DNA from: Kingella sp. (in: b-proteobacteria)
GTDB taxonomy: Bacteria > Pseudomonadota > Gammaproteobacteria > Burkholderiales > Neisseriaceae
Length of the DNA stretch: 64,000 bases
Direction: 5' to 3'
NCBI RefSeq assembly: GCF_030527935.1
Contig: NZ_JAUMZV010000009.1
Coordinates: forward strand, 3,663-67,662
Notes under the pieces: generated by a model
Seen by the model: only the letters and a program-made list of their open reading frames with translations
Told to the model about the DNA's origin: nothing
Databases searched by the model: none
Program-made: the position numbers and the translations under genes
Shown: positions 18,703-28,390 of the stretch, in pieces
How the letters are laid out: each line of letters opens with the position of its first letter
How positions within the stretch are numbered: position 1 is the first letter of the stretch

Positions 18703-20238
18703 ATGAACACAGAACGCTTCCAGCCCTATCGCCACTATCTCACCCGCATTCTCACTTCCGCTGTTTACGATGTCGCCATTGAATCCCCGCTAGACCTTGC
18801 CAGCAATCTATCGCACCGCATGGGCAACAAAATTCTGCTCAAACGCGAAGATTTGCAGTCCGTGTTTTCGTTCAAACTGCGCGGCGCGTACAACAAAATG
18901 GCAAAGCTGCCTGAAAACGTGTTGCGCAACGGCGTGATTACTGCCAGCGCGGGCAACCACGCGCAAGGCGTTGCCCTAGCCGCGCAAAGATTGGGCTGCA
19001 CGGCAACGATTGTGATGCCCGAAACCACGCCCAAGATTAAAGTGGACGCAGTCAAAGCACGCGGCGGCAACGTGGTGCTGGCAGGCGTGTCGTACAACGA
19101 TGCCTACGACCACGCCATGCAACTGGTTGCCCAAAGCGGCTTGACCTACATCCCGCCGTTTGATGACCCCGAAGTCATCGCAGGGCAGGGCACGATTGGC
19201 ATGGAAATCGTGCGCCAACACGCCAAGCCCATCCATGCCGTGTTTTTGCCGATTGGCGGCGGCAGCTTGGCGGCGGGCGTTGCTGCGTTTATCAAACAAG
19301 TGCGCCCTGAAATCAAAGTCATCGGCGTGCAAACCAGCGATAGCTGCGCGATGAAAGCATCGGTAGCAGCGGGCGAGCGCGTGGAATTGAAAGACGTGGG
19401 CTTGTTTGCCGATGGCACGGCGGTGAAATTGGTGGGCGAAGAAACCTTTAAAATGTGCCGCGATTTGCTGGACGACATCATCACGGTGGACACCGATGCC
19501 ATCTGCGGCGCGTTAAAAGATATTTTTGACGACACGCGCAGCATTTGCGAACCATCGGGCGCGTTGGCTTTGGCGGGGCTGAAAGCCTACATCGCGCAGC
19601 ATCATCTTGCCGATGAAACGCTGATTGCCGTGTGCAGCGGCGCGAACATGAATTTCCACCGCTTGCGCCATGTGTCCGAACGCAGCGAATTGTGCGAAGG
19701 CAACGAAGCGATTTTTGCCGTGTCCATCCCCGAACGGGCGGGCAGCTTCCGCGAGTTTGTGAACGTGGTCGGCGCGCGCAACATCACCGAGTTCAACTAT
19801 CGCTACGGCGACGATGAAGTGGCGCATATTTTTGTGGGCATCCAAACCGCGGGCGCGAAAGACATCGCGCAAATCCGCGCCCAATTTGATGCCGCGCATC
19901 TGCCGTATATGGATTTGAGCAACGATGAAATGGCGAAAGTCCACCTGCGCTACATGGTGGGCGGGCGCACGTACAAGGTGCAAAACGAGCGATTGTTTAG
20001 CTTTGAGTTTCCCGAGCGGCCGGGTGCGCTGACCAAATTTTTGAACACGCTGCAAAGCGATTGGAACATCAGCCTGTTTCACTACCGCAACCACGGCGCA
20101 GATTATGGGCGCATTTTGGTGGGCATTGATGTGCCACCCACCGACAGCGCGGCGTTTGACGCATTTTTGGCGCAGTTGGGCTATGCCTACGAAGAGCAAA
20201 CGGATAACGCGGCGTATCGGCTGTTTTTATCGGCGTGA
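18703..20238 (+). CDS. ilvA: Biosynthetic threonine ammonia-lyase IlvA
   Basis: 511 residues, the long allosteric form. PLP domain: the Schiff-base lysine lies in SVFSFKLRGAYNKM (about 52-65), with TASAGNHAQGVA (about 85-96) and LPIGGGSLAAGVA (about 183) for phosphate binding. Two ACT-like regulatory domains follow (SIPERAGSFREFVNVVG from about 344 and FEFPERPGALTKFLNTL from about 438). It deaminates threonine to 2-oxobutanoate, the entry to isoleucine synthesis, and is normally inhibited by isoleucine. No leader peptide or attenuator is visible upstream. Confidence 0.95.
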   Translation: MNTERFQPYRHYLTRILTSAVYDVAIESPLDLASNLSHRMGNKILLKREDLQSVFSFKLRGAYNKMAKLPENVLRNGVITASAGNHAQGVALAAQRLGCTATIVMPETTPKIKVDAVKARGGNVVLAGVSYNDAYDHAMQLVAQSGLTYIPPFDDPEVIAGQGTIGMEIVRQHAKPIHAVFLPIGGGSLAAGVAAFIKQVRPEIKVIGVQTSDSCAMKASVAAGERVELKDVGLFADGTAVKLVGEETFKMCRDLLDDIITVDTDAICGALKDIFDDTRSICEPSGALALAGLKAYIAQHHLADETLIAVCSGANMNFHRLRHVSERSELCEGNEAIFAVSIPERAGSFREFVNVVGARNITEFNYRYGDDEVAHIFVGIQTAGAKDIAQIRAQFDAAHLPYMDLSNDEMAKVHLRYMVGGRTYKVQNERLFSFEFPERPGALTKFLNTLQSDWNISLFHYRNHGADYGRILVGIDVPPTDSAAFDAFLAQLGYAYEEQTDNAAYRLFLSA

Positions 20239-20602
20239 TGGGGTTGGGTTTTGTGTTTTCAGGCTGCCTAATCTGTGTTGTATTAGGCAGCCTGAAAACG
20301 ATAATGGCACGTTGTCGGCTTGGCGACAGGGTGGCAACCGAGCACGGTTTATTTAATCCGCTATTTAGCGACGAGCCGTCGCCGCTCCATCGGGTTGCGG
20401 CTTTGCAAACGTTTTCAGGCTGCCTATGTAGCACAGATTAGGCAGCCTGAAACGTCATGTAACCCCATCCCCAAGCCATAAACCCCACCATCCATACAAA
20501 GCCATTTTCTGCCAACATCATCCGTTAAACACAAAATAATTGCCCACCATCGCGCCAATCCAAACACTTAAAGCATAAAATTCCACAGCATCGCGCTTAT
20601 TA
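20239..20602. other. Intergenic stretch with DUS and a repeat arm
   Basis: Holds inverted DUS pairs (20258-20300 and 20410-20452) and a single arm of the dispersed inverted repeat (20369-20390, GACGAGCCGTCGCCGCTCCAT type). No gene is seen. Confidence 0.55.
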
Positions 20603-20761
20603 AGAACCTGTATTCACTATTTTCATAGACATCTTTAATGCCCTAAAAACGAGGCTACTGCGTTAAAAATGCTCGCAAGGTGTTCAACCTTGTGCTTTTT
20701 GCCTTGTATCCGCGCTTTTATGCCATCAAATCTGCCTATGAAAATAGTGAATACAGGTTCT
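20603..20761. mobile_element. MITE family B, copy 2 (159 bp)
   Basis: Terminal repeats AGAACCTGTATTCACTATTT and AAATAGTGAATACAGGTTCT are nearly perfect here. Bordered by TTA and AAA. Internal sequence matches the copy at 16098-16260 over its length with small changes. Confidence 0.85.
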
Positions 20762-20881
20762 AAATTTTCAGGCTGCCTGATTGTTTGCCCGCACAACGGT
20801 TTCAAAGGCAGCCTGAAATCTTTTATACTTACATTTCTTAAAACCAAGCAAACCACAAAAACCACGCAGAAAGCCCCGCCC

Positions 20882-22072
20882 ATGTTCCAACACCTAACGC
20901 CCTACGCAGGCGACCCCATTTTAAGCCTTGTAGAAACCTTTAAACGCGACCCGCGTCCGCACAAAATCAACCTATCCATCGGCATCTATTTTGACAACGA
21001 TGGCAACATGACGCAGCCTGAAAGCGTGAAAACCGCCGAACAGCGCGTAGGCATCGGCGCAAAAGCCTATTTGCCGATGGAAGGACACGCAGGGCTACGC
21101 GCCGAGTTGCCCAAATTATTGTTTGGCGCGAACCATCGTGTGATTGCCGAAAACCGCGTAACCACCGTGCAAACGCTGGGCGGCTCGGGCGCGTTGCGGC
21201 TGGGCGCGGATTTGCTACACAACTGGTTTGGCGACAGCAAAGTGCTGATGAGCGACCCCACTTGGGACAACCATCGCGGCATTTTCACCGCCGCAGGCAT
21301 CGCCATAGAACACTATCCGTATTACGACCCCGCCACCATCGGCGTGAAATTTGCCGAAATGTGCGCCTGCCTAAATAGGCAGCCTGAAAACACCATCGTG
21401 CTGCTGCATCCCTGCTGCCACAACCCCACGGGCGTGGATTTGTCGCCCGCGCAATGGGATGAAGTGTTGCACATCATCGCTGCGCGCCAGCTTATCCCGT
21501 TTATGGACATCGCCTACCAAGGCTTTGGCGACGATTTTGACCGCGATGCCTACGCCATCCGCCGTGCTGCTGATTTGGGGCTGCCTGTGTTTGTGAGCAG
21601 CTCGTTTTCCAAAAATATGTCGCTGTATGGGCAACGCGCGGGCGGCTTGATGGTGGTGTCGCCCAACGCCGAAGAAGCCGCGCTGGTGCTGGGGCAGCTG
21701 CAACTGGGCGTGCGCCGCATTTATTCCAGCCCGCCCGCGCAAGGCGGCTTAACCGCGTATCACGTTTTAAGCGACGCGCAACTTGCCGCGCAATGGCAAA
21801 ACGAAGTCTATGAAATGCGCGACCGCATCCGCGCCATGCGCCAGCGCATTTATGACGTGCTGCAAAGCAGGCTGCCCGAGCGCGATTTTGGCTATTTTGT
21901 GAAACAGCGCGGGATGTTTAGCTACACAGGTTTGAGCATGGCGCAAGTGCACCGCCTGCGCGATGAATTTGCCATTTATCTGCTGGATAGCGGGCGGATG
22001 TGCATCGCAGGCCTGAATGACCGCAATGTGAACACCGTGGCGGATGCGTTTGCGGCGGTGTTTAAAGGGTAG
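20882..22072 (+). CDS. tyrB: Aromatic amino acid aminotransferase TyrB
   Basis: 396 residues from the ATG at 20882 (MFQHLTPYAGDPI), the family start; the frame is open further upstream but runs through DUS and MITE sequence. Class I aminotransferase: KINLSIGIYFDNDG (about 28-41), HPCCHNPTGVDLS (about 173-185), FMDIAYQGFGDDFD (about 207-220) and the PLP lysine in SSSFSKNMSLYGQRAG (about 239-254). It transfers amino groups among tyrosine, phenylalanine, aspartate and 2-oxoglutarate. A DUS copy lies in frame near 21380. Confidence 0.9.
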   Translation: MFQHLTPYAGDPILSLVETFKRDPRPHKINLSIGIYFDNDGNMTQPESVKTAEQRVGIGAKAYLPMEGHAGLRAELPKLLFGANHRVIAENRVTTVQTLGGSGALRLGADLLHNWFGDSKVLMSDPTWDNHRGIFTAAGIAIEHYPYYDPATIGVKFAEMCACLNRQPENTIVLLHPCCHNPTGVDLSPAQWDEVLHIIAARQLIPFMDIAYQGFGDDFDRDAYAIRRAADLGLPVFVSSSFSKNMSLYGQRAGGLMVVSPNAEEAALVLGQLQLGVRRIYSSPPAQGGLTAYHVLSDAQLAAQWQNEVYEMRDRIRAMRQRIYDVLQSRLPERDFGYFVKQRGMFSYTGLSMAQVHRLRDEFAIYLLDSGRMCIAGLNDRNVNTVADAFAAVFKG

Positions 22073-22135
22073 TCCGCAGCGCAACGCGCAAGGTAGAAAA
22101 CCCCATCCCACCCTAAACCCAATAAAGGAACAATC

Positions 22136-22801
22136 ATGCCCCACAAAAAACACCTAATCGCCATAACCGCGCTATTCTTCGCCAGCGCAACCTTTGCCGA
22201 AACCGCCAACTACAACGTGTTTGTGAAACTGGATAACGCCGCTGAAAGCCGTGTCAACGACATCTCGCAAGCCCTTGCCCAGCAAGGCGTGAAGTCGCTG
22301 TTTGCGCAGGGCTATCAAGTCCACCTAACGCTGTATCTCACCGAATACGACAGCAAAAGGCTGCCTGAAATCCAAAAAATCGTCAGCCAATTTGCCCGCC
22401 AGCAAAGCAAATTTTACATTTCGTTCAACGGGATACACAGCACCGCAGGCAAATGGCTGATGCTGGACAACCAGCCATCGCCCGAGTTGCAACAGCTTGC
22501 CGATGAAATCACCGTGCAGCTGGTGAAACTGCGCGACAAAAATGCGCAACTGCCCGATTGGGTGAAAGCCTATCCCGAAAAGGTAAAAATCTTTGAGCGA
22601 TACGGCTCGCCCAATGTGTTTACCCAATTTAATCCGCACGTTACCCTGCTCACGCCCAACGAGTTCAGCGATGGGGTCGCCAAATTTGAAGCCAGCTACA
22701 CCTTCCAGCCGTTTACCGCGCAAGCCGTGGGCATTGGCATCGCCCAAGTGGATGCGTTGGGGCAAGCTAAAAACGTTTTATATTTCAAACCTTTCAAGTA
22801 A
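22136..22801 (+). CDS. Secreted 2H phosphoesterase-like protein
   Basis: 221 residues with a signal peptide (MPHKKHLIAITALFFASATFA). Two His-x-Thr motifs, VHLTLYLTEYD (His about 62) and PHVTLLTP (His about 168), stand about 105 residues apart, as in the 2H (LigT/cyclic phosphodiesterase) superfamily. Such enzymes open or join 2',3'-cyclic or 2',5' phosphates; a periplasmic one could act on nucleotides from degraded RNA. Substrate unknown. AAAGGAACA is the SD. The nhaC start follows only six bases after the stop, so the two are probably cotranscribed. Confidence 0.7.
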   Translation: MPHKKHLIAITALFFASATFAETANYNVFVKLDNAAESRVNDISQALAQQGVKSLFAQGYQVHLTLYLTEYDSKRLPEIQKIVSQFARQQSKFYISFNGIHSTAGKWLMLDNQPSPELQQLADEITVQLVKLRDKNAQLPDWVKAYPEKVKIFERYGSPNVFTQFNPHVTLLTPNEFSDGVAKFEASYTFQPFTAQAVGIGIAQVDALGQAKNVLYFKPFK

Positions 22802-22807
22802 AAAATC

Positions 22808-24199
22808 ATGCTATCCAAACAATCTTTGCTCAATATTTCCCTTTCCGAAGCCTTTATCGTTGCCGCGTGCGCCATCGCCATCATGGGCTACACCATTATC
22901 TCGTTTGAATGGGTGCCGCATTTGTCCATTTTGCTGGCTCTGGTTGCGCTGATGCTGTATGGCTTGCTGCGCGGCGCAACATGGCGCGACATGATTAAGC
23001 GCATGGCAGCGGCGGTGGAACAAGGTATGGGCGCGATTTATCTGTTTTTTTTCATCGGGCTGCTGGTTGCCGCGATGATGATGAGCGGCGCGATTCCCAC
23101 GCTGATGTATTACGGCTTTGGGCTGATTTCGCCCGAATATTTTTATCTTTCCGCGTTTTTGCTGTGCGGCATCATCGGCATTTCCATCGGCAGCAGCTTG
23201 ACCACTTGCGCCACCATTGGCGTGGCGTTTATGGGCATGAGCGAAGCGTTTCACGCTGTGCCTGCGATTACCGCAGGCGCGGTGGTTTCGGGCGCATTTT
23301 TTGGCGACAAAATGTCGCCGCTGTCGGACACCACGGGCATCGCCGCGTCCACCGTGGGCGTGGATTTGTTTGAACACATCAAAAACATGAGCTACACCAC
23401 CATCCCCGCCTTGCTGCTCACCGCCGCTGCGCTGGTGTGGGCGGTGCCCGATGTGGTTTCAGGCAGCCTGAATTCGGTGCAAAAGCTCAGCGGTCAATTG
23501 CAAGCGAGCGGCTTGGTGCATGGCTACGCGCTGTTGCCGTTTGCCGTATTGGTGGTGCTGGCGTTGTTTAAAGTGGACGCGATTTTAACCATGCTCGCCA
23601 CCATCGCCGTTTCCATCGCCATCACGTTTGTTCACACGCCGCTATCGGCGGGGCAACTGGGCGGCTGGCTGTTTGCAGGCTTTAAGCCCGAACATGTGGG
23701 CGAAGGCATCGCCAAGCTGGTGTCGCGCGGCGGCTTGGAAAGTATGTTTTTCACGCAAACGGTGGTGATGCTGGCGTTGAGCTTGGGCGGCTTGCTGTTT
23801 GCGCTGGGCATTGTGCCTGCGCTGTTGGATGCGATGCGCCGCTTTCTCACCAACGCGGGACGGGCAACGTTTTGCGTGGCGATGACCAGCGTGGGCGTGA
23901 ATATTTTGATTGGCGAGCAGTATTTGTCTATTTTGCTGGCGGGCGAAACGTTTAAACCTGTGTACGCCAAGCTGGGCTTGCATCCGCGCAACCTATCGCG
24001 CACGCTGGAAGACGCGGGCACGGTGATTAACCCGCTGGTGCCGTGGAGCGTGTGCGGCGTGTTTATCGCCAAAGTGCTGGGTGTGAGCGTGTTGAGCTAT
24101 CTGCCCTATGCGTTTTTCTGCTACCTATGCTTGATTTTAACCGTGCTGTTTGGCTTTACGGGCGTTACGTTGAGCAAGATGGAAACGGAGCAGAAATAG
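22808..24199 (+). CDS. nhaC: NhaC-family Na+/H+ antiporter
   Basis: 463 residues with about eleven hydrophobic segments. Family blocks: FFFIGLLVAAMMMSGAIPTLMYYG (about 79-102), GIIGISIGSSLTTCATIGVAFMG (about 119-141), GAFFGDKMSPLSDTTGIAAST (about 161-181) and the late GTVINPLVPWSVCGVFIAKVLG. Such proteins exchange sodium for protons across the inner membrane; some close relatives exchange malate/lactate or tyrosine, so substrate is not fixed by sequence. Starts six bases after the phosphoesterase gene. Confidence 0.88.
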   Translation: MLSKQSLLNISLSEAFIVAACAIAIMGYTIISFEWVPHLSILLALVALMLYGLLRGATWRDMIKRMAAAVEQGMGAIYLFFFIGLLVAAMMMSGAIPTLMYYGFGLISPEYFYLSAFLLCGIIGISIGSSLTTCATIGVAFMGMSEAFHAVPAITAGAVVSGAFFGDKMSPLSDTTGIAASTVGVDLFEHIKNMSYTTIPALLLTAAALVWAVPDVVSGSLNSVQKLSGQLQASGLVHGYALLPFAVLVVLALFKVDAILTMLATIAVSIAITFVHTPLSAGQLGGWLFAGFKPEHVGEGIAKLVSRGGLESMFFTQTVVMLALSLGGLLFALGIVPALLDAMRRFLTNAGRATFCVAMTSVGVNILIGEQYLSILLAGETFKPVYAKLGLHPRNLSRTLEDAGTVINPLVPWSVCGVFIAKVLGVSVLSYLPYAFFCYLCLILTVLFGFTGVTLSKMETEQK

Positions 24200-24241
24200 G
24201 TTTCAGGCTGCCTAATCGGTTAATCCTAAGGCAGCCTGAAA

Positions 24242-24400
24242 ACCTTTGCAAAATCTAAAACACAACAAGAAATAGTAACGTCCGTCATTCCCGCGCAGGC
24301 GGGAATCTTGGTTAAATTCACGCAATAGATTGTTTTTGCACACATTTATGAATGAATGTTTGACAAGATTCCCGCCTGCGCGGGAATGACGGCTTTTCTT
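24242..24400. repeat. Neisserial mosaic repeat with two dRS3 units, copy 3
   Basis: dRS3 units at 24287-24306 (core GCGCAGGC) and 24368-24387 (core GCCTGCGC). The left outer arm ACCTTTGCAAAATCTAAA is kept; the right outer arm is degraded. Both cores carry the same compensating change relative to the other two copies. Confidence 0.8.
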
Positions 24401-24489
24401 AATTTTTCAGGCCTAATAGGAGTTATGACAAGGCAGCCTGAAAACCAGTCCAACGAACCAACCGCAACCCCATCCCACAAGGAACCCCC

Positions 24490-25242
24490 ATGTCCAACCA
24501 ACGCCTGATTTACGGCTTTCACGCCATCAACGCCCGCCTGTGGCAAAACCCCAAATCCATCGTAGAGCTTTATGTTTTAGAAAACAAAAACGACACGCGC
24601 ACGCGCGAAGTGCTGGAAAAAGCATCCGCCGAGCGCGTGCGCGTGCATTTTGCCGACATGAACCGCCTGAACATCATCGCCAAAGGCGCGCGCCATCAAG
24701 GCGTGGTCGGCTTTATTGACGCATCCAAAAATCATGTCCACTTGGAAGACGTGCTGGAAAACCTACGCGAACCCGCATTCCTGCTGGTGTTAGACGGCAT
24801 CACCGACCCGCACAACCTAGGCGCGTGCCTGCGCACCGCCGATGCCATGGGCGTGCACGCCGTGATTGCGCCCAAAGACAAAAGCGCGGGGCTGAACGCC
24901 ACCGTGAGCAAAGTCGCTTGCGGCGCGGCGGAAACCGTGCCCTATATCACCGTAACCAACCTAGCGCGCACCCTGCGCGAGCTAAAAGAATACGGCATTT
25001 GGGTGGTGGGCACGGATATGGGTGGCGAAGCGGATTTGTTCCACTACGCCATCCCCGAAAACGTGGCGTGGGTGATGGGCAACGAAGGCGGCGGCATGCG
25101 GCGGCTCACGCGCGAGCATTGCGACGCGCTGGTGTCCATCCCAATGTTCGGCACGGTGGAAAGCATGAATATTTCCGTGTCCGCCGGCATGGTGATGGCG
25201 GAAACGCGGCGGCAGCGCGTGTTGCGCGGCGAAACGGCGTAG
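24490..25242 (+). CDS. rlmB: 23S rRNA (guanosine-2251-2'-O)-methyltransferase RlmB
   Basis: 250 residues. SPOUT-class methyltransferase: N-terminal substrate-binding domain ([21 protein letters not shown]), then [23 protein letters not shown] (about 99-121), [13 protein letters not shown] (about 195-207) and [22 protein letters not shown] (about 217-238), which make the trefoil-knot AdoMet site. It methylates the P-loop of 23S rRNA. AAGGAACCCCC lies just before the ATG. Confidence 0.95.
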   Translation: MSNQRLIYGFHAINARLWQNPKSIVELYVLENKNDTRTREVLEKASAERVRVHFADMNRLNIIAKGARHQGVVGFIDASKNHVHLEDVLENLREPAFLLVLDGITDPHNLGACLRTADAMGVHAVIAPKDKSAGLNATVSKVACGAAETVPYITVTNLARTLRELKEYGIWVVGTDMGGEADLFHYAIPENVAWVMGNEGGGMRRLTREHCDALVSIPMFGTVESMNISVSAGMVMAETRRQRVLRGETA

Positions 25243-25265
25243 TCGCGCAAACATTGCAAATATAA

Positions 25266-25312
25266 AAAGGCAGCCTGAAAACGAGCATTATCGTTTTCAG
25301 GCTGCCTTTTAT
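25266..25312. terminator. Bidirectional DUS-pair terminator
   Basis: AAAAAGGCAGCCTGAAAACG and its complement with T-run; between the convergent rlmB and MFS genes. Confidence 0.75.
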
Positions 25313-25320
25313 GGCTGCGG

Positions 25321-26655
25321 TTATTGCGTTTGCGTCAAATCCACATCTTTCGTTTCGTGCGTTGTCCACAGCGCAATCAGCGTCATCACGCAGTTCACCG
25401 CCAAATACGCGCCCACGCCAAAGATACCGAAGCGCAGGTTCAGCTCAATCGCCACCATCGTAGCAATGGATGCGCCCACAATCGCCGCCAAGTTATACGC
25501 CAGCGACGCGCCTGAATAGCGCACTTCGGTGGGGAACAACTCAGGCAGCAGCGCCGCCATCGGACCAAACGTCATGCCCATCAACACCATGCCAATCAGC
25601 AAGAATGCCAGCACCGACATCGGCGTGCCGTTGGTCAAAAACAGAGGCATGCACAAGCCAAACACCAAAATCGCAGCGGTAACCAGCAGCAAATAACGGC
25701 GACGCCCAATCTTATCGGCATGGATGCCCGATAGGCTGATGGAAATGCCAAATATCACCGCCGCAATCAGCAAAAAGCCCGTGAACGTGTTGGCAGGAAT
25801 GCCCAAACCTGTTGGATGCCCCCATTCGGAAACGCCCACTTTGGTTTTGGAATACACCTGCACAAACGCCGTCATCACATAAAACAACACATAAGTCGCC
25901 GTCATAATGAACGTGCCTTGCAAAATCGGTTTCCAGTGTTTGGTAATCACTTCTTTCACCGGCGCGTTTTGCGTTTTGCCTTTGGCTTCCGCTTCGCGGT
26001 AAACATGGCTTTCATGCAGGGTCATCCGCATCCACAAGCCCACAATCACCAGCATAAACGACAACACAAACGGAATGCGCCAGCCCCATTGCACCAATTC
26101 GTCATGCCCCACCAGCACGCTGATGGTGAAGAACGTGCCGTTTGCCATAAACAGGCCAATCGGCGCGCCCAGCTGCGGGAACGTGCCGAACCACGCGCGT
26201 TTGCCTTCGGGCGCGTTTTCGGTGGCAACCAACGCCGCGCCGCCCCATTCGCCGCCCAAGCCCAAACCTTGCCCGATGCGGCAGACACACAATAAAAGCG
26301 GCGCCCAAAAGCCGATTTGGTCATAAGTGGGCAGCAAACCGATGCACACGGTAGACAAACCCATGGTGAGCAGCGAAGCGACCAGCGTTTTTTTACGTCC
26401 GATTTTGTCGCCGAAGTGCCCAAACAACGCCGAACCAATCGGGCGGGCGAAAAACGCCAATGCCAAAGTGGAAAGCGACAGCAGAATGGCGACGTTGTGG
26501 TCGGACTTGTCAAAAAATTGGGTGTTGAACACCAGCACGGCGGCCGCCGCGTAGATGTAGTAATCGTAAAATTCAATTGCCGTGCCAATCATGGAAGCGA
26601 TGGCAACTTTATAGGGGTTATTGCGCAACTGCGCCTGCGTATGTGTAGCAGTCAT
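25321..26655 (-). CDS. MHS-family MFS transporter
   Basis: 444 residues, twelve predicted helices. IGTAIEFYDYYIYAAAAVLV (about 20-39), FFARPIGSALFGHFGDKIGRKKTL (about 69-92) and RIGQGLGLGGEWGGAALVATENAPEGKRA are signatures of the metabolite:H+ symporter group (ProP, ShiA, KgtP, CitA). These carry betaines, shikimate, oxoglutarate or citrate with protons. Which one applies cannot be decided. The leader carries a stable hairpin (26713-26765). Confidence 0.85.
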   Translation of the reverse strand: MTATHTQAQLRNNPYKVAIASMIGTAIEFYDYYIYAAAAVLVFNTQFFDKSDHNVAILLSLSTLALAFFARPIGSALFGHFGDKIGRKKTLVASLLTMGLSTVCIGLLPTYDQIGFWAPLLLCVCRIGQGLGLGGEWGGAALVATENAPEGKRAWFGTFPQLGAPIGLFMANGTFFTISVLVGHDELVQWGWRIPFVLSFMLVIVGLWMRMTLHESHVYREAEAKGKTQNAPVKEVITKHWKPILQGTFIMTATYVLFYVMTAFVQVYSKTKVGVSEWGHPTGLGIPANTFTGFLLIAAVIFGISISLSGIHADKIGRRRYLLLVTAAILVFGLCMPLFLTNGTPMSVLAFLLIGMVLMGMTFGPMAALLPELFPTEVRYSGASLAYNLAAIVGASIATMVAIELNLRFGIFGVGAYLAVNCVMTLIALWTTHETKDVDLTQTQ

Positions 26656-26712
26656 TTTTTTATCCTTAGATAATAATTTTCAGGCAGCAGCGATTCCTTT
26701 TGAGAAGCGTAT

Positions 26713-26765
26713 CTTCGGTTAAGGCTGGCTGGGAGTGCACCACGCCTTGCTGTTACCAACCGAAG
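26713..26765 (-). other. Stable hairpin in the MFS transporter leader
   Basis: Outer stem CTTCGGTT/AACCGAAG (perfect 8 bp) and inner stem AAGGC/GCCTT with a one-sided 9-base bulge, 58-110 bases before the start of the transporter gene. It could also be read on the other strand ahead of the cyclophilin gene. It matches no riboswitch that I can name. Confidence 0.5.
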
Positions 26766-26924
26766 GCGCGAATATAGCGGAGTTTACAAAAATCGTCTAG
26801 TTGTAAATATTTGCTAAATCTCGCCATTTTTGTTCAAGATTTTGGCGGAATGTAAAATTAGAAATTGTCCACGCTTTGCATCTCACATAAAATGCGCGTT
26901 CTTTTATCCATACAAGGAAATCCC

Positions 26925-27491
26925 GTGAACATCGCTTCCAAAATCTTGTTATCCGCGCTGATGGGCGCAGCCAGTTTCGCCGCCCAAGCCGAAACCCGCG
27001 CCGTGATTGAAACCAATCTGGGCAACATTGAATTGAGCCTAGACGAGCAAAAAGCCCCGAAAACCGTGGCTAATTTTGTGAACTACGCCAACAAAGGCTT
27101 CTACAACGGCACGATTTTCCACCGCGTGATAGACGGCTTTATGATTCAGGGCGGCGGCTTCACGCCCGATTTGTTGAAAAAATCCACCGATGCGCCCATC
27201 GCCAACGAAGCAGCAAACGGCTTAAAAAACACCGTTGGCACGATTGCCATGGCACGCACCAGCGACCCGCATTCCGCCACCAGCCAGTTTTTTATCAACG
27301 TTGCCAACAACGCGCCATTGGACTACACCGCACCCACCACAGCAGGCTACGGCTATGCCGTGTTTGGCAAGGTGAGCAAGGGCATGGATGTGGTCAACAA
27401 AATCGCCAAAACGCGCACCAGCTTTAAAATGGGGCAGGGCGATGTGCCTGTGCAAACGATTGAAATCAAAAAGGTTCGTATTGTTAAATAA
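26925..27491 (+). CDS. ppiA: Secreted cyclophilin-type peptidyl-prolyl isomerase
   Basis: 188 residues from a GTG at 26925, chosen because AAGGAAA lies six bases before it and the chain then begins with a proper signal peptide (VNIASKILLSALMGAASFAAQA). The longer frame upstream adds residues with no family match. Cyclophilin blocks: [39 protein letters not shown] (about 58-77), MARTSDPHSATSQFFIN (about 107-123), YAVFGKV. It speeds prolyl isomerisation of exported proteins in the periplasm. A cytoplasmic paralogue follows directly. Confidence 0.9.
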   Translation: MNIASKILLSALMGAASFAAQAETRAVIETNLGNIELSLDEQKAPKTVANFVNYANKGFYNGTIFHRVIDGFMIQGGGFTPDLLKKSTDAPIANEAANGLKNTVGTIAMARTSDPHSATSQFFINVANNAPLDYTAPTTAGYGYAVFGKVSKGMDVVNKIAKTRTSFKMGQGDVPVQTIEIKKVRIVK

Positions 27492-27497
27492 CCCCAA

Positions 27498-27543
27498 CCC
27501 AAGGCAGCCTGAAACTTGGTAAAGCACATTTTCAGGCTGCCTA
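27498..27543 (+). terminator. DUS pair between the two cyclophilin genes
   Basis: AAGGCAGCCTGAAAC...TTTTCAGGCTGCCT stem in an 82-base gap; it may end or dampen transcription between the paralogues. Confidence 0.5.
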
Positions 27544-27573
27544 TCTTCCACCCTAATATAAAGGACAAACACC

Positions 27574-28083
27574 ATGATTAAACTGCACACCAACCTTGGC
27601 GTGATTAGCATTGAGCTGAACCACGAAAAAGCCCCCATCACCGCCGCCAACTTTGAGCAATATGTGAAAGACGGCTTTTACAACGGCGTGATTTTCCACC
27701 GCGTGATTAACGGCTTTATGATTCAAGGCGGCGGCATGACGGCAGACATGAACGAAAAAGCCACCCGCGCCGCCATTGAAAACGAAGCGCACAACGGCTT
27801 GCCTAACGACAAATACACCATCGCTATGGCGCGCACTTCCGAGCCGCATTCCGCCAGCGCGCAATTTTTCATCAACACCAAAGACAACCATTTCTTGAAC
27901 CACCGCGCCAAAGAGCTGCACGGGCGCAACGTGGTGCAAGAATGGGGCTACGCCGTGTTTGGCAAGGTGGTGGATGGGCAAGATGTGGTGGATGCGATTG
28001 AAAAAGTGGCGACCACGCGCAAGGGCTATCACGACGATGTGCCTGTGGAAGCGGTGGTGATTGAGAAAGCGGAGATGGTTTAA
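27574..28083 (+). CDS. ppiB: Cytoplasmic cyclophilin-type peptidyl-prolyl isomerase
   Basis: 169 residues without signal peptide. [40 protein letters not shown] (about 31-50), [17 protein letters not shown] (about 90-106) and [15 protein letters not shown] are the family core. About half of the residues match the preceding secreted cyclophilin, so the pair looks like an old duplication with one member exported. AAAGGACAA is the SD. Confidence 0.93.
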   Translation: MIKLHTNLGVISIELNHEKAPITAANFEQYVKDGFYNGVIFHRVINGFMIQGGGMTADMNEKATRAAIENEAHNGLPNDKYTIAMARTSEPHSASAQFFINTKDNHFLNHRAKELHGRNVVQEWGYAVFGKVVDGQDVVDAIEKVATTRKGYHDDVPVEAVVIEKAEMV

Positions 28084-28390
28084 ACGCGGCTGATTGCGGC
28101 GGGTAAAGGCAGCCTGAAACCTTTGCAATGCAATAAAAATAGTCCATTTCCCGTTGTTCTTGCGTAGGCGGAGATGACGACATTTCTTGCTTTTCAGGCT
28201 GCCTTTAACCCATATATAGGATGGGTAACTGATTGCTTATTAGAATATTAGCCAATGGTTTTGGGCAATCCAGCAATCAGAAATTAACGATAAAAGAAGA
28301 ATGCTCTATCGCAGAACCACCAAGATAATACATTTAACGATAGGCAGCCTGAAAACCTAAATCCCATTTTCAGGCTGCCTTTTGCACGCC
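28084..28390. other. Intergenic stretch with a decayed mosaic repeat
   Basis: 28117-28192 keeps CCTTTGCAA, AATAGTC, a damaged dRS3-like core and ACATTTCTTG, a worn copy of the element seen at 10257. An inverted DUS pair lies at 28343-28383 just before dinB. No gene is seen. Confidence 0.5.
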
